DNA from: Burkholderiales bacterium
GTDB lineage: Bacteria; Pseudomonadota; Gammaproteobacteria; Burkholderiales; Burkholderiaceae
Length of the DNA: 8,120 nucleotides
Direction: 5' to 3'
Assembly (NCBI GenBank): GCA_947372535.1
Contig: CANBUA010000225.1
Span: 1-8,120, forward strand
A program made the translations under genes and the position numbers. The notes beneath the pieces are model-generated. The model was given only the letters and a program-made list of their open reading frames with translations, did no database searches and was not told the origin of the DNA. Of the stretch, positions 1 to 5,370 are shown piece after piece (the first letter of the stretch is position 1; every line of letters begins with the position of its first letter).

Positions 1-273
1 GGCGATGCCGTGTCCACCGATCCGGCTGCTGATCCGTTGATCTACTACGTGCAGGCCGGCGCCTACGGCAGCTCCGATGAAGCGGAGCAGCAGCGCGCCA
101 AACTGTCGATGATGGGGCTGGAGTCCCGCATCTCGGAGCGCGAAGTCAACGGCCGCACGATGTACCGGGTTCGACTGGGCCCCTTCTCGCAGCGCGATCT
201 GGCCGATGAGGCCAGGGCCAAGCTGTCGAGCAGTGGCATCGATTCAGCCATGGTGCGCATCCAGAAGAAGTGA
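1..273 (+). CDS. SPOR-domain envelope protein, C-terminal part (5' end outside window)
   Basis: This is the last 90 residues of a protein whose reading frame is open back to base 1, so the GTG at base 10 is probably an internal valine rather than the start. The visible part is almost all one SPOR domain. It has a YYVQAGAY first strand, a helix rich in Glu/Gln/Ala (SSDEAEQQRAKL), the strand around RTMYRVRLGPF, a second helix (DLADEARAKL), and a short basic end (IQKK). SPOR domains bind denuded glycan strands of peptidoglycan, typically at the division septum, and usually sit on a single-pass inner-membrane anchor as in FtsN or DedD. The anchor would lie upstream of the window. dsbA follows after 40 nt on the same strand, so the two are probably co-transcribed. 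The domain call is firm. The exact family member is not determinable from the tail. Confidence 0.85.
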   Translation, partial: GDAVSTDPAADPLIYYVQAGAYGSSDEAEQQRAKLSMMGLESRISEREVNGRTMYRVRLGPFSQRDLADEARAKLSSSGIDSAMVRIQKK

Positions 274-302
274 TCTCCCCTGAGGTCAGTCACCCAAGAC
301 AA

Positions 303-307
303 AAGGA
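303..307 (+). promoter_or_regulatory. Ribosome binding site of dsbA
   Basis: AAGGA lies 6 nt before the ATG at 314. This supports that start over the later in-frame ATG codons. Confidence 0.7.
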
Positions 308-313
308 CAGCAC

Positions 314-979
314 ATGAACCGCCGTGATTTTTCCAAGCAAGCCACCGCCCTCTCCAGCCTGGGCCTGGCTGCTTCGCTGGCCCCCCTGGGCCACGCCATG
401 GCCGCCGATGCGGCCCCCGTCGAAGGCACGAACTTCGTCAAACTGGGCAGCCGCGCCCCCGTGTCCGCCCCGGCCGGCAAGGTCGAAGTGGTCGAGTTCT
501 TCTGGTATGGCTGCCCGCATTGCTTCCATTTCGAGCCCTTCCTCGCTGCCTGGGCGGCCAAGCTGCCGGCTGATGTGAGCTTCCGCCGCGTGCCCGTGGC
601 CTTCCGCGAGGTGCCTTTTGCCATTCACCAGCGCCTGTATTTCGCGTTGGAAGGCATGGGTGTGCTTCAGTCCATGCACGGCAAGGTCTTCCATGCCATC
701 CATGAAGAAAAGCTCAAGCTCGACACGCCCGAGTCCATCACGGATTTCGTGGTCAAGCAGGGCCTGGACAAGGACAAGTTCACCGCCATGTTCAACTCGT
801 TCTCGATGGCCACCAAGATGAAGCAGGCGCGCGCCCTGGCCGAGGCCTACAAGATCGACGGCGTGCCCACCCTGGGCATCGCTGGCAAGTTCTTCACCTC
901 GGTCTCGCTCAATGGCACGCCCGAGAAGACCCTGGCGACCACTGATTTCTTGATTGCCCAGGAACGCAAGGCCAAGTGA
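314..979 (+). CDS. dsbA: Thiol:disulfide interchange protein DsbA
   Basis: Periplasmic oxidase that donates its disulfide to newly exported proteins and is re-oxidised by the membrane protein DsbB, which is not in this window. The 221-residue product has the thioredoxin-fold active site CPHC at residues 67-70, inside EFFWYGCPHCFHFEPF, the same dipeptide as E. coli DsbA. The cis-proline loop is at VPT 184-186 (GVPTLGIAGKF). The helical insertion lies between about residues 95 and 175. The N-terminus is a cleavable signal with a probable AxA site near residues 28-30 (HAMA, then ADAAP). Unusually, it begins MNRRDFSK, which resembles the twin-arginine consensus, and its hydrophobic stretch is mild (TALSSLGLAASLAPLG). 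The start is supported by a good Shine-Dalgarno. Upstream is a SPOR protein, and downstream the convergent yidB-like gene starts its 3' end only 23 nt away. Function is very secure; the export route is inferred. Confidence 0.95.
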   Translation: MNRRDFSKQATALSSLGLAASLAPLGHAMAADAAPVEGTNFVKLGSRAPVSAPAGKVEVVEFFWYGCPHCFHFEPFLAAWAAKLPADVSFRRVPVAFREVPFAIHQRLYFALEGMGVLQSMHGKVFHAIHEEKLKLDTPESITDFVVKQGLDKDKFTAMFNSFSMATKMKQARALAEAYKIDGVPTLGIAGKFFTSVSLNGTPEKTLATTDFLIAQERKAK

Positions 980-990
980 TCGGCCTTGCG
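965..990. terminator. Inverted repeat at the dsbA/yidB convergent junction, possible bidirectional terminator
   Basis: A perfect 9-bp inverted repeat (CGCAAGGCC and GGCCTTGCG) is separated by an 8-nt loop that contains the dsbA TGA stop codon. It sits between two convergent genes, the usual place for a shared terminator. Neither strand shows a following T-run, so it is not a textbook intrinsic terminator. It may instead protect mRNA 3' ends or act together with Rho. Confidence 0.45.
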
Positions 991-1002
991 GGCGGTGAGG
1001 CC

Positions 1003-1440
1003 TCAGGACGAGGTCTTGCCGCCCAAAAACTGGCTGGCCAAATCGGCCAGTGAACCCAAGCCAGCTGCTGGCGCATGGCCTTCAGGCGTGAGCTGATCCA
1101 CCAGGCCGGGCAACACTTGGGCCAGTTGCTGCCCCATGTTGGCCGGGTCCAGGCCCAGTTTTTGCGCCAGCTGCGTCACGACATCCGAGCCCAGCACCGA
1201 TTGCAGTTGCTCAGCGGAAATCGGCAGGTTCTCGCCCGTGCCGATCCACGATTGCAGGACATGGCTCAAGCCGCCTTGCTGAAATGCCTGCACCATGCCA
1301 CCGAGTCCGGCGGGCCCCTCCTGGCTCAGCATGCCCAAGGCCGCTTGCAAAAGATCTGGCGAAGCTCCCCCGGTGGTGCCTGCCTGGCCCTGTCCCATGG
1401 CTTGAGTGGCCATCCCTAATACGCTGTCCAGCAAGCCCAT
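1003..1440 (-). CDS. yidB: YidB-family (DUF937) protein
   Basis: A 145-residue small protein resembling E. coli YidB. It starts MGLLDSVLGMA. It has the conserved central GGLSHVLQSWIGTGEN segment (about residues 56-71), then ISAEQLQSVLG and a helical second half (LAQKLGLDPANMGQQLAQVLPGLVDQLTPEG). It lacks a signal peptide and strong membrane helices, so it is probably cytoplasmic. The Gly/Gln/Ala-rich spacer near residues 15-28 (GQGQAGTTGGASPD) is low-complexity. No molecular function is established for the family that I can state with confidence. The ATG at 1440 is well chosen because AAGGAG lies 5 nt upstream on the - strand. The gene is convergent with dsbA and divergent from lptA, so it is most likely monocistronic. 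The gene symbol rests on family resemblance only. Confidence 0.85.
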   Translation of the reverse strand: MGLLDSVLGMATQAMGQGQAGTTGGASPDLLQAALGMLSQEGPAGLGGMVQAFQQGGLSHVLQSWIGTGENLPISAEQLQSVLGSDVVTQLAQKLGLDPANMGQQLAQVLPGLVDQLTPEGHAPAAGLGSLADLASQFLGGKTSS

Positions 1441-1445
1441 GTCGA

Positions 1446-1451
1446 CTCCTT
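1446..1451 (-). promoter_or_regulatory. Ribosome binding site of the yidB-like gene
   Basis: On the - strand AAGGAG lies 5 nt before the ATG at 1440. It partly overlaps the inverted repeat at 1449-1462. Confidence 0.7.
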
Positions 1452-1462
1452 CATGAATGAAG
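1449..1462. repeat. Short inverted repeat in the yidB/lptA divergent intergenic region
   Basis: Arms CTTCAT and ATGAAG (6 bp) are separated by 2 nt in the 101-nt space between yidB and the preferred lptA start. The repeat covers half of the yidB ribosome binding site. It could be an operator or a small mRNA hairpin, but a repeat this short can occur by chance. Confidence 0.3.
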
Positions 1463-1507
1463 TCCCCAGTTTGCCAGGGAAACCCCCTGAAAGGCTGCCT
1501 TCGGCGT

Positions 1508-1513
1508 TAGAAT
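1508..1513 (+). promoter_or_regulatory. Candidate -10 element for the lptA operon
   Basis: TAGAAT matches five of six positions of the sigma-70 -10 hexamer. No convincing -35 lies 16-18 nt upstream. Initiation would be expected near base 1520, which would exclude the ATG at 1512 as a start codon. Confidence 0.35.
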
Positions 1514-1541
1514 GGATGCAATTTTCATGCCGGTATTCTTC

Positions 1542-2216
1542 ATGCGTTTCTCAGGCTTTTGGATGACTCTTTGCAATCGCTCTGTCGCCTGGCTGGCGGT
1601 GCTTGGGCTCTTGATGAGCACCTCGCCTGCTTGGGCCGATCGCTCCGACCGCCTTCAGCCGCTTAATTTCGCGGCCGATAGCGCCAAGGTGGACGACAAC
1701 CAGCACCTCAACATCCTCAGCGGCAACGTCGAGATCACCAAGGGCACCATCGTGTTGCGGGCTGCCAAGGTGGAGGTTCGCCAGGGGGGCAGCGGCACCC
1801 AGATCGCCGTGGCCACGGGTGGCCCGGGTGGGCGCTCTTTTTTCCGCCAGCACCGCGAGGGCCTGGACGAGCTCATCGAGGGCGAAGCCGAACGCATCGA
1901 ATACGACGGCCGGGCCGAGCTGGTCCGTTTCAGCGGGCGCGCCGTGATGCGGCGCCTCAACGGCGGCACCTTGGCCGATGAGGTCGTGGGCCAGAGCATC
2001 ATCTACGACAACAAGACCGAAGTCTTCCAGGTGGTCGGTGGCCAGGGCACGGTCTCGCCCTCTGGCCAAGCCACTGGTGGTGGCCGCGTGCGAGGCGTGA
2101 TCGCGCCGCGCAAAGAAGCCTCGCCGGAGGTGGGCAAGGGCGCCAGCGCGGAAGACCCTGCCCGCCTGGCCCCCACATCGACCTTGTCCAAACCTCAATT
2201 GGAGAGCACCCGCTGA
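1542..2216 (+). CDS. lptA: Lipopolysaccharide transport periplasmic protein LptA
   Basis: Periplasmic bridge protein of the Lpt machine that carries lipopolysaccharide from LptC at the inner membrane to LptD in the outer membrane. From the ATG at 1542 the product is 224 residues. It has a signal peptide ending near SPAWA (residues 28-32), then an OstA-like beta-jellyroll from about 42 (NFAADSAKVDDN, then LSGNVEITKGTIVLRA and EGEAERIEYDG) to about 167 (IIYDNKTEVFQVVGG). A Gly/Pro/Ser-rich tail of roughly 50 residues makes it longer than the 185-residue E. coli protein. The frame is open to an ATG at 1512, but a -10-like TAGAAT overlaps that codon. ATGs at 1527, 1542 and 1563 are all possible and none has a strong Shine-Dalgarno. 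Its stop overlaps the lptB start by 1 nt. lptC and kdsC, commonly just upstream in relatives, are not here. Identity is secure; the start is not. Confidence 0.88.
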   Translation: MRFSGFWMTLCNRSVAWLAVLGLLMSTSPAWADRSDRLQPLNFAADSAKVDDNQHLNILSGNVEITKGTIVLRAAKVEVRQGGSGTQIAVATGGPGGRSFFRQHREGLDELIEGEAERIEYDGRAELVRFSGRAVMRRLNGGTLADEVVGQSIIYDNKTEVFQVVGGQGTVSPSGQATGGGRVRGVIAPRKEASPEVGKGASAEDPARLAPTSTLSKPQLESTR

Positions 2217-3001
2217 TGCCTCAGGACGCCACGTCGACGGCCACCGCCGCCCCGCTGCCCGCCAGCTCATTGCGCGCCGAAGGCCTCAAGAAGCGCTACG
2301 GTGCCCGCACCGTGGTCCATGATGTCCACCTGGCCGTCAGTGCGGGGGAGGTTGTGGGCCTGCTGGGCCCCAACGGCGCCGGCAAAACCACCAGCTTCTA
2401 CATGATCGTCGGTCTGGTGCGGGCCGATGCCGGCGCGATCGACATCGACGGCCAGCGGGTCGAGCGCCTGCCGATTCACCAGCGATCGCGCATGGGCCTG
2501 AGCTATTTGCCGCAAGAGGCCTCCATTTTCCGCAAGCTCAACGTCGAGGAAAACATCCGCGCCGTGCTGGAGTTGCAGGTCGATGAGCACGGCAAGGCGC
2601 TCAAGCGCGCCGTGGTGCAGGAGCGCCTGGATGCCTTGCTGCATGACCTGAGCATCGAGCGCCTGCGCACCAGCGCCGCCCTGGCCTTGTCCGGGGGCGA
2701 GCGTCGACGCGTGGAGATCGCGCGCGCCTTGGCCACGCAGCCGCGCTTCATCCTGCTGGACGAGCCCTTCGCGGGCGTGGACCCGATCGCCGTGATTGAG
2801 ATCCAGCGCATCATAAGCTTCCTCAAAGAGCGCGGCATCGGCGTGCTCATCACCGACCACAACGTGCGCGAAACTTTGGGCATCTGCGACCGCGCCTACA
2901 TCATCAGCGAGGGTCGCGTGCTGGCCGAAGGCCGGCCCTCCGACATCATCAACAACGCCGATGTTCGCAAGGTCTACCTTGGCGAACATTTCCGCATGTA
3001 A
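2216..3001 (+). CDS. lptB: LPS export ABC transporter ATP-binding protein LptB
   Basis: Cytoplasmic ATPase that, as a dimer with LptF and LptG, powers extraction of lipopolysaccharide from the inner membrane. All ABC motifs are present in the 261-residue product: Walker A GPNGAGKT (51-58), Q-loop Gln100 in YLPQEASIFRKL, signature LSGGE (158-162, followed by RRRVEIARAL), Walker B FILLDE with catalytic Glu183, D-loop GVD, and switch His215 in LITDHNVRET. The LSGGERRR and PFAGVDPIAV segments are typical of LptB rather than of amino-acid transporter ATPases. The N-terminus carries about 20 extra residues (Ala/Thr/Pro-rich) compared with the E. coli protein. A start nearer Leu19 is conceivable, but the ATG at 2216 overlaps the lptA stop in the common TGATG arrangement and implies translational coupling. 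rpoN follows after 23 nt. Confidence 0.96.
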   Translation: MPQDATSTATAAPLPASSLRAEGLKKRYGARTVVHDVHLAVSAGEVVGLLGPNGAGKTTSFYMIVGLVRADAGAIDIDGQRVERLPIHQRSRMGLSYLPQEASIFRKLNVEENIRAVLELQVDEHGKALKRAVVQERLDALLHDLSIERLRTSAALALSGGERRRVEIARALATQPRFILLDEPFAGVDPIAVIEIQRIISFLKERGIGVLITDHNVRETLGICDRAYIISEGRVLAEGRPSDIINNADVRKVYLGEHFRM

Positions 3002-3024
3002 GTCACCTGGCGTTCCGAGTTGTC

Positions 3025-4575
3025 ATGAAACCCTCACTGCAGTTCCGCCTCTCGCAACACCTGGCGCTCACGCCCCAGCTGCAGCAGTCCATCCGTCTGC
3101 TGCAGCTGTCCACGCTGGAGTTGCACCAGGAAGTCGAGCAGATGCTCGAGCAAAACCCTTTCCTGGAGCCCGAGGATGAAGGCGGCTTCGACAGCCTGGC
3201 CTCGCTGGACGCCGACCGCCGCCTGGCCGAGCGCGTCACCCGCGACGAGGGTCACGAGGAGCAAGCGGCCGCTACGACGACGGAATCGAGCGATCGAGAA
3301 GCCGCCGGCCTCGACACTGCCGAGCTGGGCACGGCTGAGCGCGACGACTGGGAAAACGGCACCGAGCGCGATGACTTTGATGGCATCCGCGAAACCCCCT
3401 CGCGCCAGAACGACGATGACAACAACGATCCGATGGAGCGCAACACCATTGCCATCAGCCTCCAGGAACACCTGCGCGAACAATTGCGCGGCACCCGCCT
3501 GGGACCTGAAGACATGGCCGTGGTGGACATCCTCATCGAGTCCCTCAACGAGGACGGCTACCTGGCCGACACGCTGGAAGAAATCGCCGCGTCCCTGATC
3601 CGCGCAGACGAAGAGGTCGATGACGACACGTTGGAGAACTTGCTGTCGCACCTGCGCTGCGGCTTGCGCTGGCTGCAGAACCTCGAGCCACTGGGTGTGG
3701 GCGCGTCCGACCTGTCAGAGTGCCTGATCCTGCAACTGCGTGTCCTGCCGCGCAGCGAGGCGCAGATGATCGCCATCCTGATCTGCAAAAGCCACCTCGA
3801 TTTGCTGGCCCGCCGTGACTTCAAAAAGCTCATGGCCGCCACCGGCGCCGACGAGGACTTGCTGCGCGATGCCCAGTCGATGATCGTGCAGCTTGAGCCC
3901 AAGCCGGGCCGTGCCTTCACGCGCGCCGAGGCCAACATCATCGTGCCCGATGTCATCGTGCAGAAGGTCGGGCGCAACTTCAAAGTGGTGCTCAACCCGG
4001 ACGTGATGCCCAAGCTGCGCATCAACGACATGTACGCCAATGCCCTCAAACAAAGCCGGGCACCGCGCGGCACGGCGGCCACCGAAGGCCACGCCAACAT
4101 GAGCGCCCGCTTGCAAGAGGCCCGCTGGTTCGTCAAGAACATCCAGCAGCGCTTTGACACCATCCTGCGTGTCTCGCAGGCCATCGTCGATCGGCAGAAG
4201 AACTTCTTCACGCACGGCGAGATCGCCATGAAGCCGCTGGTGCTGCGCGAGATCGCCGATGAACTCGGCCTGCACGAATCGACCATTTCGCGTGTCACCA
4301 CGGCCAAGTACATGGCCACGCTGCTGGGCACCTTCGAGCTCAAGTACTTCTTTGGCTCCTCGCTCAACACCGAGGCCGGCGGCAATGCCTCCAGCACGGC
4401 GGTGCGCGCGCTCATCAAGCAATTGGTGTCGGCCGAAGACATTCATAAGCCGCTGTCCGACAGTCAGCTCAGCCTGATGCTGGAAGAGCAGGGCATCCAG
4501 GTCGCCCGCCGCACGGTGGCCAAGTACCGCGAGGCCCTCAAAATCGCGCCGGCCAACCTGCGCAAGGCGCTGTAA
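3025..4575 (+). CDS. rpoN: RNA polymerase sigma-54 factor RpoN
   Basis: Alternative sigma factor that directs RNA polymerase to -24/-12 promoters and needs AAA+ activators to melt DNA. It typically serves nitrogen, motility and carbon-use regulons. The 516-residue protein has the Gln/Leu-rich activator-responsive Region I (LTPQLQQSIRLLQLSTLEL, about residues 15-33). Next is a long acidic Region II (about 51-145, including the Asp/Asn run near NDDDNNDP), then the core-binding part. The helix-turn-helix is near 405-424 (LREIADELGLHESTISRV), and the diagnostic RpoN box ARRTVAKYRE is at 494-503. It is longer than the 477-residue E. coli protein, mainly through Region II. It sits 23 nt after lptB in the conserved lptB-rpoN arrangement and has only a weak Shine-Dalgarno (CGAG, 5 nt before ATG). 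The hpf/ptsN genes that often follow rpoN in proteobacteria are absent here. Confidence 0.97.
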   Translation: MKPSLQFRLSQHLALTPQLQQSIRLLQLSTLELHQEVEQMLEQNPFLEPEDEGGFDSLASLDADRRLAERVTRDEGHEEQAAATTTESSDREAAGLDTAELGTAERDDWENGTERDDFDGIRETPSRQNDDDNNDPMERNTIAISLQEHLREQLRGTRLGPEDMAVVDILIESLNEDGYLADTLEEIAASLIRADEEVDDDTLENLLSHLRCGLRWLQNLEPLGVGASDLSECLILQLRVLPRSEAQMIAILICKSHLDLLARRDFKKLMAATGADEDLLRDAQSMIVQLEPKPGRAFTRAEANIIVPDVIVQKVGRNFKVVLNPDVMPKLRINDMYANALKQSRAPRGTAATEGHANMSARLQEARWFVKNIQQRFDTILRVSQAIVDRQKNFFTHGEIAMKPLVLREIADELGLHESTISRVTTAKYMATLLGTFELKYFFGSSLNTEAGGNASSTAVRALIKQLVSAEDIHKPLSDSQLSLMLEEQGIQVARRTVAKYREALKIAPANLRKAL

Positions 4576-4577
4576 GC

Positions 4578-5312
4578 GTGCCGCTGTTCATCGAACGCCT
4601 CATGGCCGCGCTGCCCTGGCAGGACTGGGCCGCCCTGATGCTGTTCATCCTCGGCTGGATCGGCTATGCCATCTTTGCCAGCTGGCGCTCCAAAGTGGAG
4701 CGCACCCTGCTGGCCAGCACCAACCACTACCGCAAGCTGTGGATGATGCAAGTCACTTACCGCGACCAGCGCATCGTCGATGCCGCCGTGGTGCAGAACC
4801 TCTCGTCCAGCCCCTCTTTCTGGGCCTCGACCACCATCCTGGTCATCGGTGGCCTGCTGGCCGTGCTGGGCACCAGCGAGAAGGCCTCGGACATCGTCAA
4901 GGACCTGCCGTTTGCCGCGCGCACCTCCATGCTGATCTTCGACCTCAAGATCATGGTGATGCTGGCCACGCACATCTACGCCTTCTTTCGCTTCACCTGG
5001 TCGATGCGCGTCTACTCATTCGGCGCGATCATGGTGGGCGCCGCGCCCAACGTCGAGACCTTCGACCAGGGCCACGCTGACCGTGTCGATTTCGCCGACC
5101 GTGCCGGCCGCCTCATGGCCATGGCGGCCGAGAGCTTTGCCGATGGCCTGCGCGCCTACTACATGTCGTTTGCGGTCATCGCCTGGTTCATCTCGCCGGC
5201 TGTGTTTGCCCTGGTGACGCTGACCGTGCTTTGGGTGCTCTACCGCCGCGAATTCCGCTCGGACGTGTCGGCCATCTTGCGCGCCGATGCCCCCATGAGC
5301 GGGGTGCGCTGA
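4578..5312 (+). CDS. DUF599 family four-helix inner-membrane protein, function unknown
   Basis: A 244-residue protein that I recognise as DUF599, a family without an established function. Four hydrophobic helices are visible at about residues 17-36, 82-98, 118-138 and 194-222. Family-typical stretches are the short basic segment after the first helix (NHYRKLWMMQVTYRDQRIVD), FWASTTILVIGGLLAVLG, KDLPFAARTS, YAFFRFTWSMRVYSFGAIM, MVGAAPN, and the end RAYYMSFAVIAWF then VLYRREFRSDV. The GTG start is only 2 nt after the rpoN stop. The next in-frame ATG is at 4602 and is less likely, because the first residues (PLFIERL) fit the usual N-terminus and the spacing suggests coupling. It appears to be the last gene of the lptA-lptB-rpoN operon. 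Charged, conserved loops suggest interaction with a partner rather than simple transport, but that is speculation. Confidence 0.85.
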   Translation: MPLFIERLMAALPWQDWAALMLFILGWIGYAIFASWRSKVERTLLASTNHYRKLWMMQVTYRDQRIVDAAVVQNLSSSPSFWASTTILVIGGLLAVLGTSEKASDIVKDLPFAARTSMLIFDLKIMVMLATHIYAFFRFTWSMRVYSFGAIMVGAAPNVETFDQGHADRVDFADRAGRLMAMAAESFADGLRAYYMSFAVIAWFISPAVFALVTLTVLWVLYRREFRSDVSAILRADAPMSGVR

Positions 5313-5339
5313 ACCGCTTCTCTACCGTCTTTTTGCCTC

Positions 5340-5360
5340 GTTGCAGCTTGAAACTGCGAC
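5340..5360 (+). other. Small stem-loop before the THUMP methyltransferase gene
   Basis: Arms GTTGCAG and CTGCGAC pair over 7 positions (one G-T wobble) around a 7-nt loop. It lies in the 58-nt gap between the DUF599 gene and the ATG at 5371. It lacks a downstream T-run, so it is not a clear terminator. It overlaps the alternative TTG start at 5341. Confidence 0.25.
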
Positions 5361-5363
5361 ACT
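5355..5363 (+). promoter_or_regulatory. Weak candidate extended -10 just before the THUMP methyltransferase start
   Basis: TGC followed by GACACT has the TGn extension, but only three of six hexamer positions match. Initiation 7 nt downstream would fall at or next to the ATG at 5371, giving a leaderless or nearly leaderless mRNA, consistent with the absence of a Shine-Dalgarno there. Confidence 0.2.
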
Positions 5364-5370
5364 CCGCCCC

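Noticed and set aside
1075..1419. 114-residue open frame on the + strand opposite the yidB-like gene
   Set aside because: The - strand frame matches the YidB family over its length; this one shows no family resemblance.
2267..2989. 240-residue open frame on the - strand inside lptB
   Set aside because: Antisense to a complete ABC ATPase; the composition (Gly, Ala, His, Gln, Val) is that of a mirror frame.
3558..4442. 294-residue open frame on the - strand inside rpoN
   Set aside because: Ser/Arg-rich translation with no domain, fully antisense to the conserved core of RpoN.
5341..5370. TTG start extending the THUMP methyltransferase by 10 residues
   Set aside because: No Shine-Dalgarno, a rare start codon, and it lies within a small stem-loop. 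The ATG at 5371 is the simpler choice.
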